This document shows positions 5,759 through 12,232 of a DNA stretch of 13,332 nucleotides, one piece after another. Position 1 is the stretch's first letter; the number at the start of each line of letters is the position of its first letter. Both the position numbers and the translations under genes were made by a program. The notes beneath the pieces are model-generated. The model was not told the DNA's origin and did not search any database. It worked only from the letters and a program-made list of their open reading frames with translations. The DNA comes from an uncultured Bdellovibrio sp. (GTDB taxonomy: Bacteria; Bdellovibrionota; Bdellovibrionia; Bdellovibrionales; Bdellovibrionaceae): assembly GCA_946480995.1 (NCBI GenBank), contig CAMLMF010000026.1, positions 1 to 13,332 on the forward strand, in the 5' to 3' direction.

Positions 5759-6748
5759 ATGAAAAACATGATGCAGTGGGAAAATTTAATTTTAGAGACG
5801 GTGCAATTGGGCGGGACTTTGATTTTTTTCAAGGACCTGATGAACGATGAAGTGGCTGCATATGTGGAAGCAATTCTAAATCTGCCCGAAGCGAGAATTC
5901 CCGTGGTTCTGCGCACCCAGAAAGATTTTTTATCAGGGGCCTTCCGCTCCCGTCCTGAAGATTTAATAGTCCTTATGTCATCTCAGGTGTCAGTGCTTGC
6001 GCCGTTGAATGCGGTATTGCAGGGGCAGCGAATTTGTCTAACGGCAGGCGCTGTGCCTGTGCAAAATCCTCTGCTTGATGCAACGTGGACGTCCTGTGAT
6101 CTTCCAGTCTGGCGCCAGGCTGTGCAAAATGTTTTTGCGGCACTGGATAAGGCGATGAAGGTGGCGCAGTGGGAAGGCAGTCATCAGGCTCCGTGCTTGT
6201 TTTTAGATCGTGATGATGTCGTGGTTAAAAATGTTCCTTACAATAAAGATCCGGAATTGGTCGAGCTGATGCCGGGAATTACAGAGCTTATCCAGCGCGC
6301 CCATGGGGCGGGATATTGGGTGGCGTTGGTTACAAACCAATCAGGCTTGGGGCGTGGTTGGATTACGTGGGCCGAGTATCAGAAAGTTCATCAACAGATG
6401 TTGCGCTTGTTGGCGGCACAAGGCTGTTGGTTGGATGAGTGTGTTTGGGCGGGATTTTATGAAAAAGAACCGGCTCCTGCGGGATTGCAATTTGCGGGTT
6501 TGCGTAAACCTCGCAGCGGCATGTTCCAGCAGGTTCAGGATAAGTTGAAAGTGAATCTTGCAGCTTCTGTCATGGTTGGCGATAGTGCCACGGATATAGT
6601 GGCGGCCCACGGGATGGGTCTAAAAAAACTTTATCTTTTTAGTTCAGAAAAAGTGGTGGAAGAAAAAAATAAGATTTCTGAAGTGCAAAAATCCGAACCT
6701 GCATTGCAGTACTCAGTGATTACAAATTTTTCTGAAGTTCTAATTTAA
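5759..6748 (+). CDS. HAD-IIIA phosphatase (GmhB/HisB-N-like) fused to an N-terminal SIS-like domain
   Basis: This predicted 329-aa protein has two parts. Residues about 146-298 form a HAD phosphatase like D,D-heptose-1,7-bisphosphate phosphatase. They show the nucleophile and acid Asp150/Asp152 in FLDRDD, Thr192 in VTNQSGLGRGW, Lys250 in LRKPRSGM and the acidic motif GDSATD (Asp275, Asp279). The usual DxDGT has become DRDDV, and the CxH...CxC zinc loop of GmhB is absent (FYEKEP and AGLRK occupy it). Residues about 10-133 look like a degenerate sugar isomerase (SIS) fold: EDLIVLMSSQ and QRICLTAG match the strand-loop pattern, but the STSGxS phosphate loop is missing. The start is uncertain. 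ATG 5759 is chosen, but GTG 5756 and ATG 5768/5771 are also in frame, and none has a clear ribosome-binding site. Substrate unknown; a sugar phosphate is likely. Confidence 0.8.
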   Translation: MKNMMQWENLILETVQLGGTLIFFKDLMNDEVAAYVEAILNLPEARIPVVLRTQKDFLSGAFRSRPEDLIVLMSSQVSVLAPLNAVLQGQRICLTAGAVPVQNPLLDATWTSCDLPVWRQAVQNVFAALDKAMKVAQWEGSHQAPCLFLDRDDVVVKNVPYNKDPELVELMPGITELIQRAHGAGYWVALVTNQSGLGRGWITWAEYQKVHQQMLRLLAAQGCWLDECVWAGFYEKEPAPAGLQFAGLRKPRSGMFQQVQDKLKVNLAASVMVGDSATDIVAAHGMGLKKLYLFSSEKVVEEKNKISEVQKSEPALQYSVITNFSEVLI

Positions 6749-6793
6749 TTACAGCGAAATCTTTTTTGGCTTTTTACCAGAGCAGGGGCACTT

Positions 6794-7789
6794 TTAAGGA
6801 GTGCTTTCGATCGCGCTCGTTTGCACGCGATCTTTGCGGCGCAGGTAAAAGAAAGCGCCTAAGAGACTGACCATAAACGTGCCGACTTGAAATGCGGTGA
6901 TGGCTGTTGGTCCCACATCAGACACTTGCCCGTTGTAAATATTAAATAAGAAGTAAAAGGCAGCTTGGCCTACCCCGACCCCCGCGGGGGAGATTGGAAT
7001 GGCTGTTGCCATAAATCCAAGAGGCGCGACTAGGAAATAAGTTTTAGCTGGGACATCGGTAAAGCCCGCAAGATGACCTGCTACGATCAAAAAGACGATC
7101 GCCGAGACCTGCGAAATCAGGCTTAAAGCGATAACTAGGATAAATCTTTTTCCGTCTTTGCCGTAAAGATGCATGCTTTCGTAAAGCTTTAAAAACTTAT
7201 CGGTCAGAGGCATTTTTTCTATCACTTGCTTTAAGGTTCCGCGGCTGTAAAGGCGCGTAGAAAAAATCAAAGTCAGTGCAATCGCAAAAGAAACAAAAAG
7301 TCCCGCAACGAACCACATCAGAGTTAAGAGGGTCGGAGTTTTTAAAACATGCTCAATGTCATAGATCATTACAACCAGAGCCAAAAGGATCATGGCAAAA
7401 AGTCCGAGAACTCGATCCATCAGTACGCTGGTGACAGCGATGACTTTTTCTCCTGGATTTTCGCGAGTGAAATAATAAGCCTTAATGACGTCACCACCGA
7501 CGCCGCCGGGCATGGCAAAATTAAAAAATAAGCCGATCAAGCTGAGCTTAAAAGTGGACGCGGCAGAGACTTTTAAATTTTGTGAAGAGATCAGCGTGCG
7601 CCAACGTTCGCTGGTAAAAAAAACGTTGGTCAAAACCAAGGTAAAGCCGAGGGCTATGGGTCCGGGGCTGAGTAAGTTTTGAAGGGCGTTGAAGTTAAGC
7701 TTCCCGGATTGGATCAGCCAATAAATAATACCTGCCGAAAACAGGATTTTTAAAGACTGAACCAGGAAGTTTTTAGTTTGCTTAACCAT
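6794..7789 (-). CDS. LPG_synthase_TM / flippase-like domain membrane protein
   Basis: This 331-aa polytopic inner-membrane protein belongs to the lysylphosphatidylglycerol synthase TM-region family (PF03706, formerly UPF0104). About eight hydrophobic segments are visible. Signature elements are ERWR (61-64), GLFFNFAMPGGVGGDVIKAY (86-105), SVLMDRVLGL (121-130) and PISPAGVGVGQAAF (265-278). It lacks the C-terminal aminoacyl-transferase domain of MprF, so lipid aminoacylation is not supported. Stand-alone members are common in polysaccharide and glycolipid loci, where a transport or lipid-linked sugar role has been proposed. It begins 36 nt after kdsA stops, making it the last gene of an aminotransferase-kdsA operon. 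The start ATG 7789 has only a weak ribosome-binding site. Confidence 0.87.
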   Translation of the reverse strand: MVKQTKNFLVQSLKILFSAGIIYWLIQSGKLNFNALQNLLSPGPIALGFTLVLTNVFFTSERWRTLISSQNLKVSAASTFKLSLIGLFFNFAMPGGVGGDVIKAYYFTRENPGEKVIAVTSVLMDRVLGLFAMILLALVVMIYDIEHVLKTPTLLTLMWFVAGLFVSFAIALTLIFSTRLYSRGTLKQVIEKMPLTDKFLKLYESMHLYGKDGKRFILVIALSLISQVSAIVFLIVAGHLAGFTDVPAKTYFLVAPLGFMATAIPISPAGVGVGQAAFYFLFNIYNGQVSDVGPTAITAFQVGTFMVSLLGAFFYLRRKDRVQTSAIESTP

Positions 7790-7825
7790 GGCTCAGTCTT
7801 ACTTGAAATCGGCTCGGAAGACCAC

Positions 7826-8677
7826 TTAGAAATGCGTCGTCCAGATCTTTTTAAGATTGGTAAGGACAGCCTCTAAGTTCTTTAAAGGCAATGACGTCGG
7901 ACCGTCGCAAAGAGCTGCTGCTGGGTTCGGGTGAGTCTCTAGGAAGATCCCGTCTACACCCACAGCCATCGCTGCGCGCGCCAAAGGCCAAACCATTTCG
8001 CCGCGACCGCCGCTGCTTTCGCCGGTGGCTCCAGGCAGCTGTGTTGAGTGCGTGCAATCCATAATGACGGGGAAGCCCAAGTTGCGCATTTCAATTAAGC
8101 CCGTCATGTCGTTGATCAGACGGTTGTAACCGAAAGTGGTGCCACGTTCGCATAATAACAATTTGTCATTGCCAGCATTCACTGCTTTTTGCGCGATCGC
8201 TTTCATATCCCAAGGAGCCAAGAACTGACCCTTTTTGATGTGAATGACTTTGCCAGTTTTCGCTGTTTCAACCATCAAGTCCGTTTGACGAGAAAGAAAA
8301 GCTGGGATTTGAATCACGTCGGCAACTTCAGCTGTTTCTTTGACTTGAATTGTTTCGTGCACGTCAGTGATCAAAGCACAATTTAATTCGCCTTTGATTT
8401 TTTCTAAGCTTTTCAATGCTGAATTTGCACCCGGGCCACGGAAGCTGGCAGCACTTTGGCGGTTGGCTTTGTCGAAAGAACATTTCAACACCCAAGGGAT
8501 ACCAAGAGCTCGGGTGACTCTTTGGATTTCTTTGCCGGTTTCTAAAACCATTCCTTCGTCTTCGATAATATCGGGACCTGCGAACAGGACAAAATTTTTG
8601 CCATCACCCCACGTAATTGTTTCGTGAGGAGTTTTAAGCGTGACGGTCTTTTTTAGAGGGCCAAAGCCTGTGTTCAT
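7826..8677 (-). CDS. kdsA: 3-deoxy-8-phosphooctulonate synthase (KdsA)
   Basis: KdsA condenses phosphoenolpyruvate with D-arabinose 5-phosphate to form Kdo 8-phosphate, for the inner core of lipopolysaccharide. The 283-aa TIM-barrel protein shows KCSFDKANRQS (65-75), FRGPG (79-83), DVIQIPAFLSRQTDL (120-134), IKKGQFLAPWD (147-157) and FGYN (182-185). Metal-site positions correspond to His210, Glu247 and Asp258. The first one, Cys in metal-dependent and Asn in metal-independent enzymes, is Asp36 here (AGPDIIED). The rest mixes features: AGP and QFLAPW as in Aquifex-type enzymes, but CDGP (257-260) as in enterobacterial ones. The ATG overlaps the upstream aminotransferase stop (TAATG), with AAAGGGG seven bases upstream, so translation is probably coupled. 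Confidence 0.97.
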   Translation of the reverse strand: MNTGFGPLKKTVTLKTPHETITWGDGKNFVLFAGPDIIEDEGMVLETGKEIQRVTRALGIPWVLKCSFDKANRQSAASFRGPGANSALKSLEKIKGELNCALITDVHETIQVKETAEVADVIQIPAFLSRQTDLMVETAKTGKVIHIKKGQFLAPWDMKAIAQKAVNAGNDKLLLCERGTTFGYNRLINDMTGLIEMRNLGFPVIMDCTHSTQLPGATGESSGGRGEMVWPLARAAMAVGVDGIFLETHPNPAAALCDGPTSLPLKNLEAVLTNLKKIWTTHF

Positions 8678-9786
8678 TAGAATGCCCCTTTAACTGCCGC
8701 GATAATTTTATCTTGAGTCGCAGAATCCATGTCTGGGTACATTGGCAAGCTGATCACGTGTTCAGCAGCCCAGCGCGCCACTGGCAATTCCTGTTTTGGA
8801 TCTGCTGTGTGTTCTTTGTACCAAGGTTGATCTGGCATGATGCGTGGGTAATGGATCGAAGTTGGCACACCTGCGTCGGTCATTTTCTTTTGGAAACCTG
8901 CGCGGTCTTTCACCGTCAAAGTGTATTGTGCCCATGCAGAGTTGTAACCCGCAGCTACAAACGGAGTTGAGAAGCCATCGGCTTTGATTGACGAGAAGGC
9001 ATCTGAATACTTATCCGCAACACGTTGGCGTTGTTCCAATTCCCAATCATAGCGCTCCATTTTTGCTAAAAGGACTGCGCACTGGATAGTGTCTAAGCGA
9101 CCGTTGATGCCCAAACGAGTGTGATAGTAACGGGATTCAGAGCCGTGCTCGCGGATTTCTTTGATGATTTTTACAAGCTTATCATCGTTTGTGAAGATCG
9201 CGCCGCCATCCCCATAGCAGCCCAAAGGTTTTGCTGGGAAGAAGCTTGTTCCTGTCGCTGTTGTCATGCTGCCGCTGCGGTGGCCGTTGCATTTTGCGCC
9301 GAAGCTTTGCGCCGCGTCCTCGATCACTGCCAAGTTATGCTTTTTTGCAATCGCATTGATTTTGTCCATGTCAGGCATTTGGCCGTACAAAGACACAGGC
9401 ATGATGGCCTTCGTGCGCGGAGTGATGGCTGCTTCGATTTTTGTTATGTCGATATTGAAAGTTTTTGGATCAATGTCTACGTAGATAGGTTTTGCGCCGG
9501 CAAGAACGATTGTTTCTGCGGTTGCGATAAATGAAAATGCAGTTGTGATAACTTCATCACCTTGGCCGATTCCTAAGGCCATCAAAGGCACCCACAAAGC
9601 ATCCGTACCGTTGGCAATTGTTAAGCAATGTTTTACACCGACATATTTGGCAAGAACTTGTTCAAGCTCTGCAACCTCAGGGCCATTAACGTAGGCGCCG
9701 TGCTCAAGAACTTTGTGAATACGAGCATCAATATTTTCTTTAAGAGCTTTGTATTGTGATTTTAAGTCGATAAACTGAATAGACAT
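8677..9786 (-). CDS. DegT/DnrJ/EryC1/StrS sugar-nucleotide aminotransferase (WbpE/GnnB-like)
   Basis: This 369-aa PLP-dependent aminotransferase makes amino sugars on nucleotide carriers. SFFPAKPLGCYGDGGAIFTN (181-200) holds the Schiff-base Lys186, EDAAQSFGA (156-164) supplies the PLP-stacking Asp157/Gln160, and ANGTDAL (58-64) forms the phosphate cup. The whole sequence resembles WbpE/WlbC, which transaminates UDP-3-keto-GlcNAcA, much more closely than 4-aminotransferases such as ArnB or PglE. GnnB, which makes UDP-GlcNAc3N for lipid A, uses the same chemistry, and I cannot separate the two by eye. No partner dehydrogenase (WbpB or GnnA) lies in the window. It is first in an operon with kdsA, with GGAGG (9793-9797) six bases before ATG 9786. 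It is divergent from the GDP-mannose gene. Confidence 0.92.
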   Translation of the reverse strand: MSIQFIDLKSQYKALKENIDARIHKVLEHGAYVNGPEVAELEQVLAKYVGVKHCLTIANGTDALWVPLMALGIGQGDEVITTAFSFIATAETIVLAGAKPIYVDIDPKTFNIDITKIEAAITPRTKAIMPVSLYGQMPDMDKINAIAKKHNLAVIEDAAQSFGAKCNGHRSGSMTTATGTSFFPAKPLGCYGDGGAIFTNDDKLVKIIKEIREHGSESRYYHTRLGINGRLDTIQCAVLLAKMERYDWELEQRQRVADKYSDAFSSIKADGFSTPFVAAGYNSAWAQYTLTVKDRAGFQKKMTDAGVPTSIHYPRIMPDQPWYKEHTADPKQELPVARWAAEHVISLPMYPDMDSATQDKIIAAVKGAF

Positions 9787-9939
9787 TCGTTGCCTCCAAA
9801 ATATTTTTTATGCAGTGAAAGTATCCCCTTCTTGAGAGGGAAAGTCCATCAGGACAAGGTTTTATAGCTGTGGGTCGAGAGGTTTTTGGAAAGTGTGGTG
9901 AAAGTGCCACGGATTCTGTTTGAAAAAGGCATCAGTTTT

Positions 9940-9970
9940 TTGACGAATTGAGCCATGGTGTGACTATAAT
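9940..9970 (+). promoter_or_regulatory. candidate sigma-70 promoter for the GDP-mannose gene
   Basis: TTGACG (9940-9945) and a perfect TATAAT (9965-9970) are separated by 19 bp, slightly longer than ideal. The predicted start near 9977 would give a 5' leader of about 48 nt before the TTG start at 10025. Confidence 0.55.
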
Positions 9971-10013
9971 TACGCACTCTGGACGAATGGTGATATAGAT
10001 AAATTCTTAACTC

Positions 10014-10019
10014 GGAGGT
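10014..10019 (+). promoter_or_regulatory. Shine-Dalgarno fixing a TTG start codon
   Basis: GGAGGT sits five bases before TTG 10025. The residues right after the TTG (IPAILSGGSGTR) are the conserved N-terminal beta-strand of nucleotidyltransferases, and no ATG or GTG lies at a suitable place. Confidence 0.85.
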
Positions 10020-10024
10020 AGGTT

Positions 10025-11401
10025 TTGATACCCGCTATATTGTCCGGCGGAAGTGGAACTCGGCTTTGGCCTGTTTCCCGCCAGCAGTTGCCTAAACAGT
10101 TTTGTGATATTTTCGGTGCTCCATTGCAGACTCTGACGCTGCAAAGATGCTTTAAGTTGGGCACCCCATGGATTGTAACGTCCCAGGCGTTGCAGACTTT
10201 GACAGAACTGAACTTGGCTCAGAATAAGTTTTCTGGTGTTCGCGTTGTCTATGAACCCATGGGTAAAAATACGGCGCCCGCAGTAGCCGCTTTGTGCAAA
10301 CTTTTAATGGCGCAAGGTAAGGGCTCTGAAGTTGTCGGTGTGTTTCCGTCGGATCATTTGATTAGCAAAGAAGAAGCTTTTCTTAAAGTGGTGGCTTTTG
10401 CTGAAAGTGTTGCTAAGGAAAACCGTGTGGTCACCTTGGGAATTACGCCTTCATATCCAGAGACAGGCTATGGTTATATTCAAACGCAAAAAGAGAGTTT
10501 GAAGGAATCTGATGGTTTTAAAGCCCACTCGGTTTTGAAGTTTCACGAAAAACCAAATCTTGAAAAAGCAAAAGAGTTCATCGCCCAGGGCAGCTTTAGT
10601 TGGAATGCCGGAATATTCGTTTTCAAAGTATCCCATATGGCGAGTCTATTTGAAAAACATCAACCTGAAATGTGGAAGCAAATGTCCGCATTGCGGGAAG
10701 ACTCTTCGAACTTGGGTGAAGTCTATGCGAAAGTGCAAAGCATTTCTATCGACTATGCGATCATGGAAAAGCTTAGTGGGGACGAGTTGGCGTGTATTCC
10801 TGCAGACTTTGGCTGGAACGACGTAGGTTCGTGGGATGCGGTTGCAGCTTTGCAAAAAGGCCACGATGTCTTGACGGTGCAAGGCCAGGGAAATTTTGTT
10901 TTCGGTGAATCTGGAAAGCACTATTCAACTGTGGGTCTGGATGATGTCATCGTGGTTGATACCAAAGATGCTTTGATGTTGGTGAAGAAAGGACAATCGC
11001 AGGAGGTTCGTCATGTGGTTGAAGCATTAAATCAGCAAAAATCTGCATTAGTGAAAGAACATGTGTATGAGTATCGCCCATGGGGGTACTTCGAAATTCT
11101 TAAAGATACTGAGTTTTTCAAATCCAAAGTTATTCGTGTCAATCCACATGCACAGATCTCCTATCAATCCCATGCGAAACGTGAAGAGCATTGGACGATC
11201 ACGCACGGTTCTGGAGAAGTGGTTTTAAACGATCAGGTTATTGCCGTAAAATCGGGAAGCCACATCCACATTCCGCTGGGTGCGAAACATCGTATTCGCA
11301 ACAATACGGATATGCCGTTGGAGTTCGTCGAAGTTCAGCTGGGAACTTACTTTGGCGAAGATGATATCGTTCGTTATCAGGATGACTATCAACGAAAATA
11401 A
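10025..11401 (+). CDS. manC: mannose-1-phosphate guanylyltransferase / mannose-6-phosphate isomerase
   Basis: This bifunctional 458-aa type II PMI/GMP enzyme (AlgA/XanB/ManC family, usually about 470-480 aa) isomerises fructose-6-P to mannose-6-P and joins mannose-1-P to GTP to form GDP-mannose. The N-terminal nucleotidyltransferase shows SGGSGTRLWPVSR (7-19), LPKQF (22-26), EPMGKNTAPA (77-86), FPSDH (107-111), YPETGYGYI (144-152) and HEKPN (174-178). The C-terminal cupin (about 348-455) shows RPWGYFE, QSHAKREEHW (381-390) and GAKHRI, carrying the isomerase metal ligands. QMHHHR of AlgA is partly altered to QSHAKR, so isomerase activity is likely but less certain than transferase activity. 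It starts with TTG and ends at a strong terminator, so it is probably monocistronic. A phosphomannomutase must be encoded elsewhere. Confidence 0.94.
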   Translation: MIPAILSGGSGTRLWPVSRQQLPKQFCDIFGAPLQTLTLQRCFKLGTPWIVTSQALQTLTELNLAQNKFSGVRVVYEPMGKNTAPAVAALCKLLMAQGKGSEVVGVFPSDHLISKEEAFLKVVAFAESVAKENRVVTLGITPSYPETGYGYIQTQKESLKESDGFKAHSVLKFHEKPNLEKAKEFIAQGSFSWNAGIFVFKVSHMASLFEKHQPEMWKQMSALREDSSNLGEVYAKVQSISIDYAIMEKLSGDELACIPADFGWNDVGSWDAVAALQKGHDVLTVQGQGNFVFGESGKHYSTVGLDDVIVVDTKDALMLVKKGQSQEVRHVVEALNQQKSALVKEHVYEYRPWGYFEILKDTEFFKSKVIRVNPHAQISYQSHAKREEHWTITHGSGEVVLNDQVIAVKSGSHIHIPLGAKHRIRNNTDMPLEFVEVQLGTYFGEDDIVRYQDDYQRK

Positions 11402-11412
11402 AAACCTTCAAC

Positions 11413-11440
11413 CTGCTAGCATTTTGCTGGCAGTTTTTTT
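11413..11440 (+). terminator. intrinsic terminator after manC
   Basis: A 9-bp stem (CTGCTAGCA 11413-11421 with TGCTGGCAG 11425-11433, one G-U wobble) and a TTT loop are followed immediately by T7 (11434-11440). It lies 12 nt past the stop codon. Confidence 0.93.
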
Positions 11441-11561
11441 CAGGGTGATCGTTTTCATTACACAGGCTTTGTTTTCACCAAATTCTTTTGCAAAGCTGTC
11501 ATCTTTCTACCCGCGCATGAGCGGTGATTAAAAAATGGAAATATACTCTCAGTTTATTTAA

Positions 11562-11637
11562 TCCGCGCGGACTGAATTGTCGTTGCTCCGCGGATCTAAA
11601 CTCTCCTAAATTGCTTTCTTGTCTTCAGACAAGGAGG
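11562..11637 (+). promoter_or_regulatory. structured leader with hairpin overlapping the Shine-Dalgarno
   Basis: The 204-nt gap before ATG 11645 has no gene. Its last part holds two GC palindromes, TCCGCGCGGA (11562-11571) and TCCGCGGA (11587-11594), which could also pair with each other. A hairpin CTTGTC/GACAAG (11618-11623/11628-11633) takes in the first bases of the strong Shine-Dalgarno AAGGAGG (11631-11637). Upstream CTCCT (11603-11607) is complementary to AGGAG within it. A TATACT hexamer at 11542-11547 could be a -10 box but has no recognisable -35. Regulation of translation by structure is inferred. Confidence 0.4.
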
Positions 11638-11644
11638 TGTATTT

Positions 11645-12232
11645 ATGCGAGTCTTGATGAAAGCAGCGATTTCATTTTTTATTTTTTGCCATCTTTTAGT
11701 GATGGTCATGTCGAGTTTGCCAGATCGAAGTGCCGTGGCAAAAAAGATTTATGAGCCCCTGCGGGTTTATCAACAGGTGTTCGGATTAAGTCAGGCCTGG
11801 CGCATGTTCGCGCCCAATCCTTCACGGACGAATTCTTATATCGTTGCGAATTTGAAGTTCACGGATGGTTCGTTTGAGCAATGGACTTTTCCGCGCCCTT
11901 CGCAAATGTCCTCCGGGCAAAGATTTTTGTCCGGTGAAAGATTTCGAAAGTTTCAGCAGGAATATCTTAGGACCTTAGAGTTGCCAGAGCTTTGGAATGA
12001 CCTTGGTAAGTTTGTAACTCGAGAAGTGCAGTGGATCGAGGACAACGGGCAGAAGCGACAGCTTGAGCAGATTTCTTTTGTTAGACACTATAACTATATT
12101 AAGTCCCCGAATGTCGTGATCATTCCGCATGGGCAAAAAAGCACAAAATATAACACTAAAGAATTATATCAATACAATGTGAATGAAAAGGTTCGATATG
12201 AAACTAAATACGATACAGAAATCTCTCGATAA
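11645..12232 (+). CDS. small membrane-anchored protein with WRMFAPNP motif, partner of HTTM protein
   Basis: This 195-aa protein has one N-terminal hydrophobic helix (about 6-24) and a soluble remainder, probably facing the periplasm. Just after the helix is VYQQVFGLSQAWRMFAPNP (41-59), a motif I associate with DUF5819-like proteins that accompany HTTM-domain genes. The rest has no recognisable catalytic signature and is rich in aromatic and basic residues, with strand-forming stretches such as YIVANLKFTDGSFEQWTF. A strong AAGGAGG lies seven bases before ATG 11645. The final 35 nt overlap the next gene, which argues for coupled translation and a functional pair. The function is unknown; the family name is recognition from memory and should be treated as tentative. 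Confidence 0.75.
   Translation: MRVLMKAAISFFIFCHLLVMVMSSLPDRSAVAKKIYEPLRVYQQVFGLSQAWRMFAPNPSRTNSYIVANLKFTDGSFEQWTFPRPSQMSSGQRFLSGERFRKFQQEYLRTLELPELWNDLGKFVTREVQWIEDNGQKRQLEQISFVRHYNYIKSPNVVIIPHGQKSTKYNTKELYQYNVNEKVRYETKYDTEISR

Noticed and set aside
6788..6804. Hairpin GCACT/AGTGC between the convergent HAD and flippase-like genes as a terminator
   Set aside because: The stem is only 5 bp with no adjacent T-run on the expected side, and half of it lies within the coding sequence.
9121..9534. Plus-strand 137-codon Cys/His-rich frame
   Set aside because: It lies antisense to the aminotransferase across its catalytic lysine region, whose sequence is strongly conserved.
11524..11754. Small plus-strand frame before the WRMFAPNP gene
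   Set aside because: It overlaps the real start of that gene by over 100 nt, has no ribosome-binding site and no recognisable protein features.
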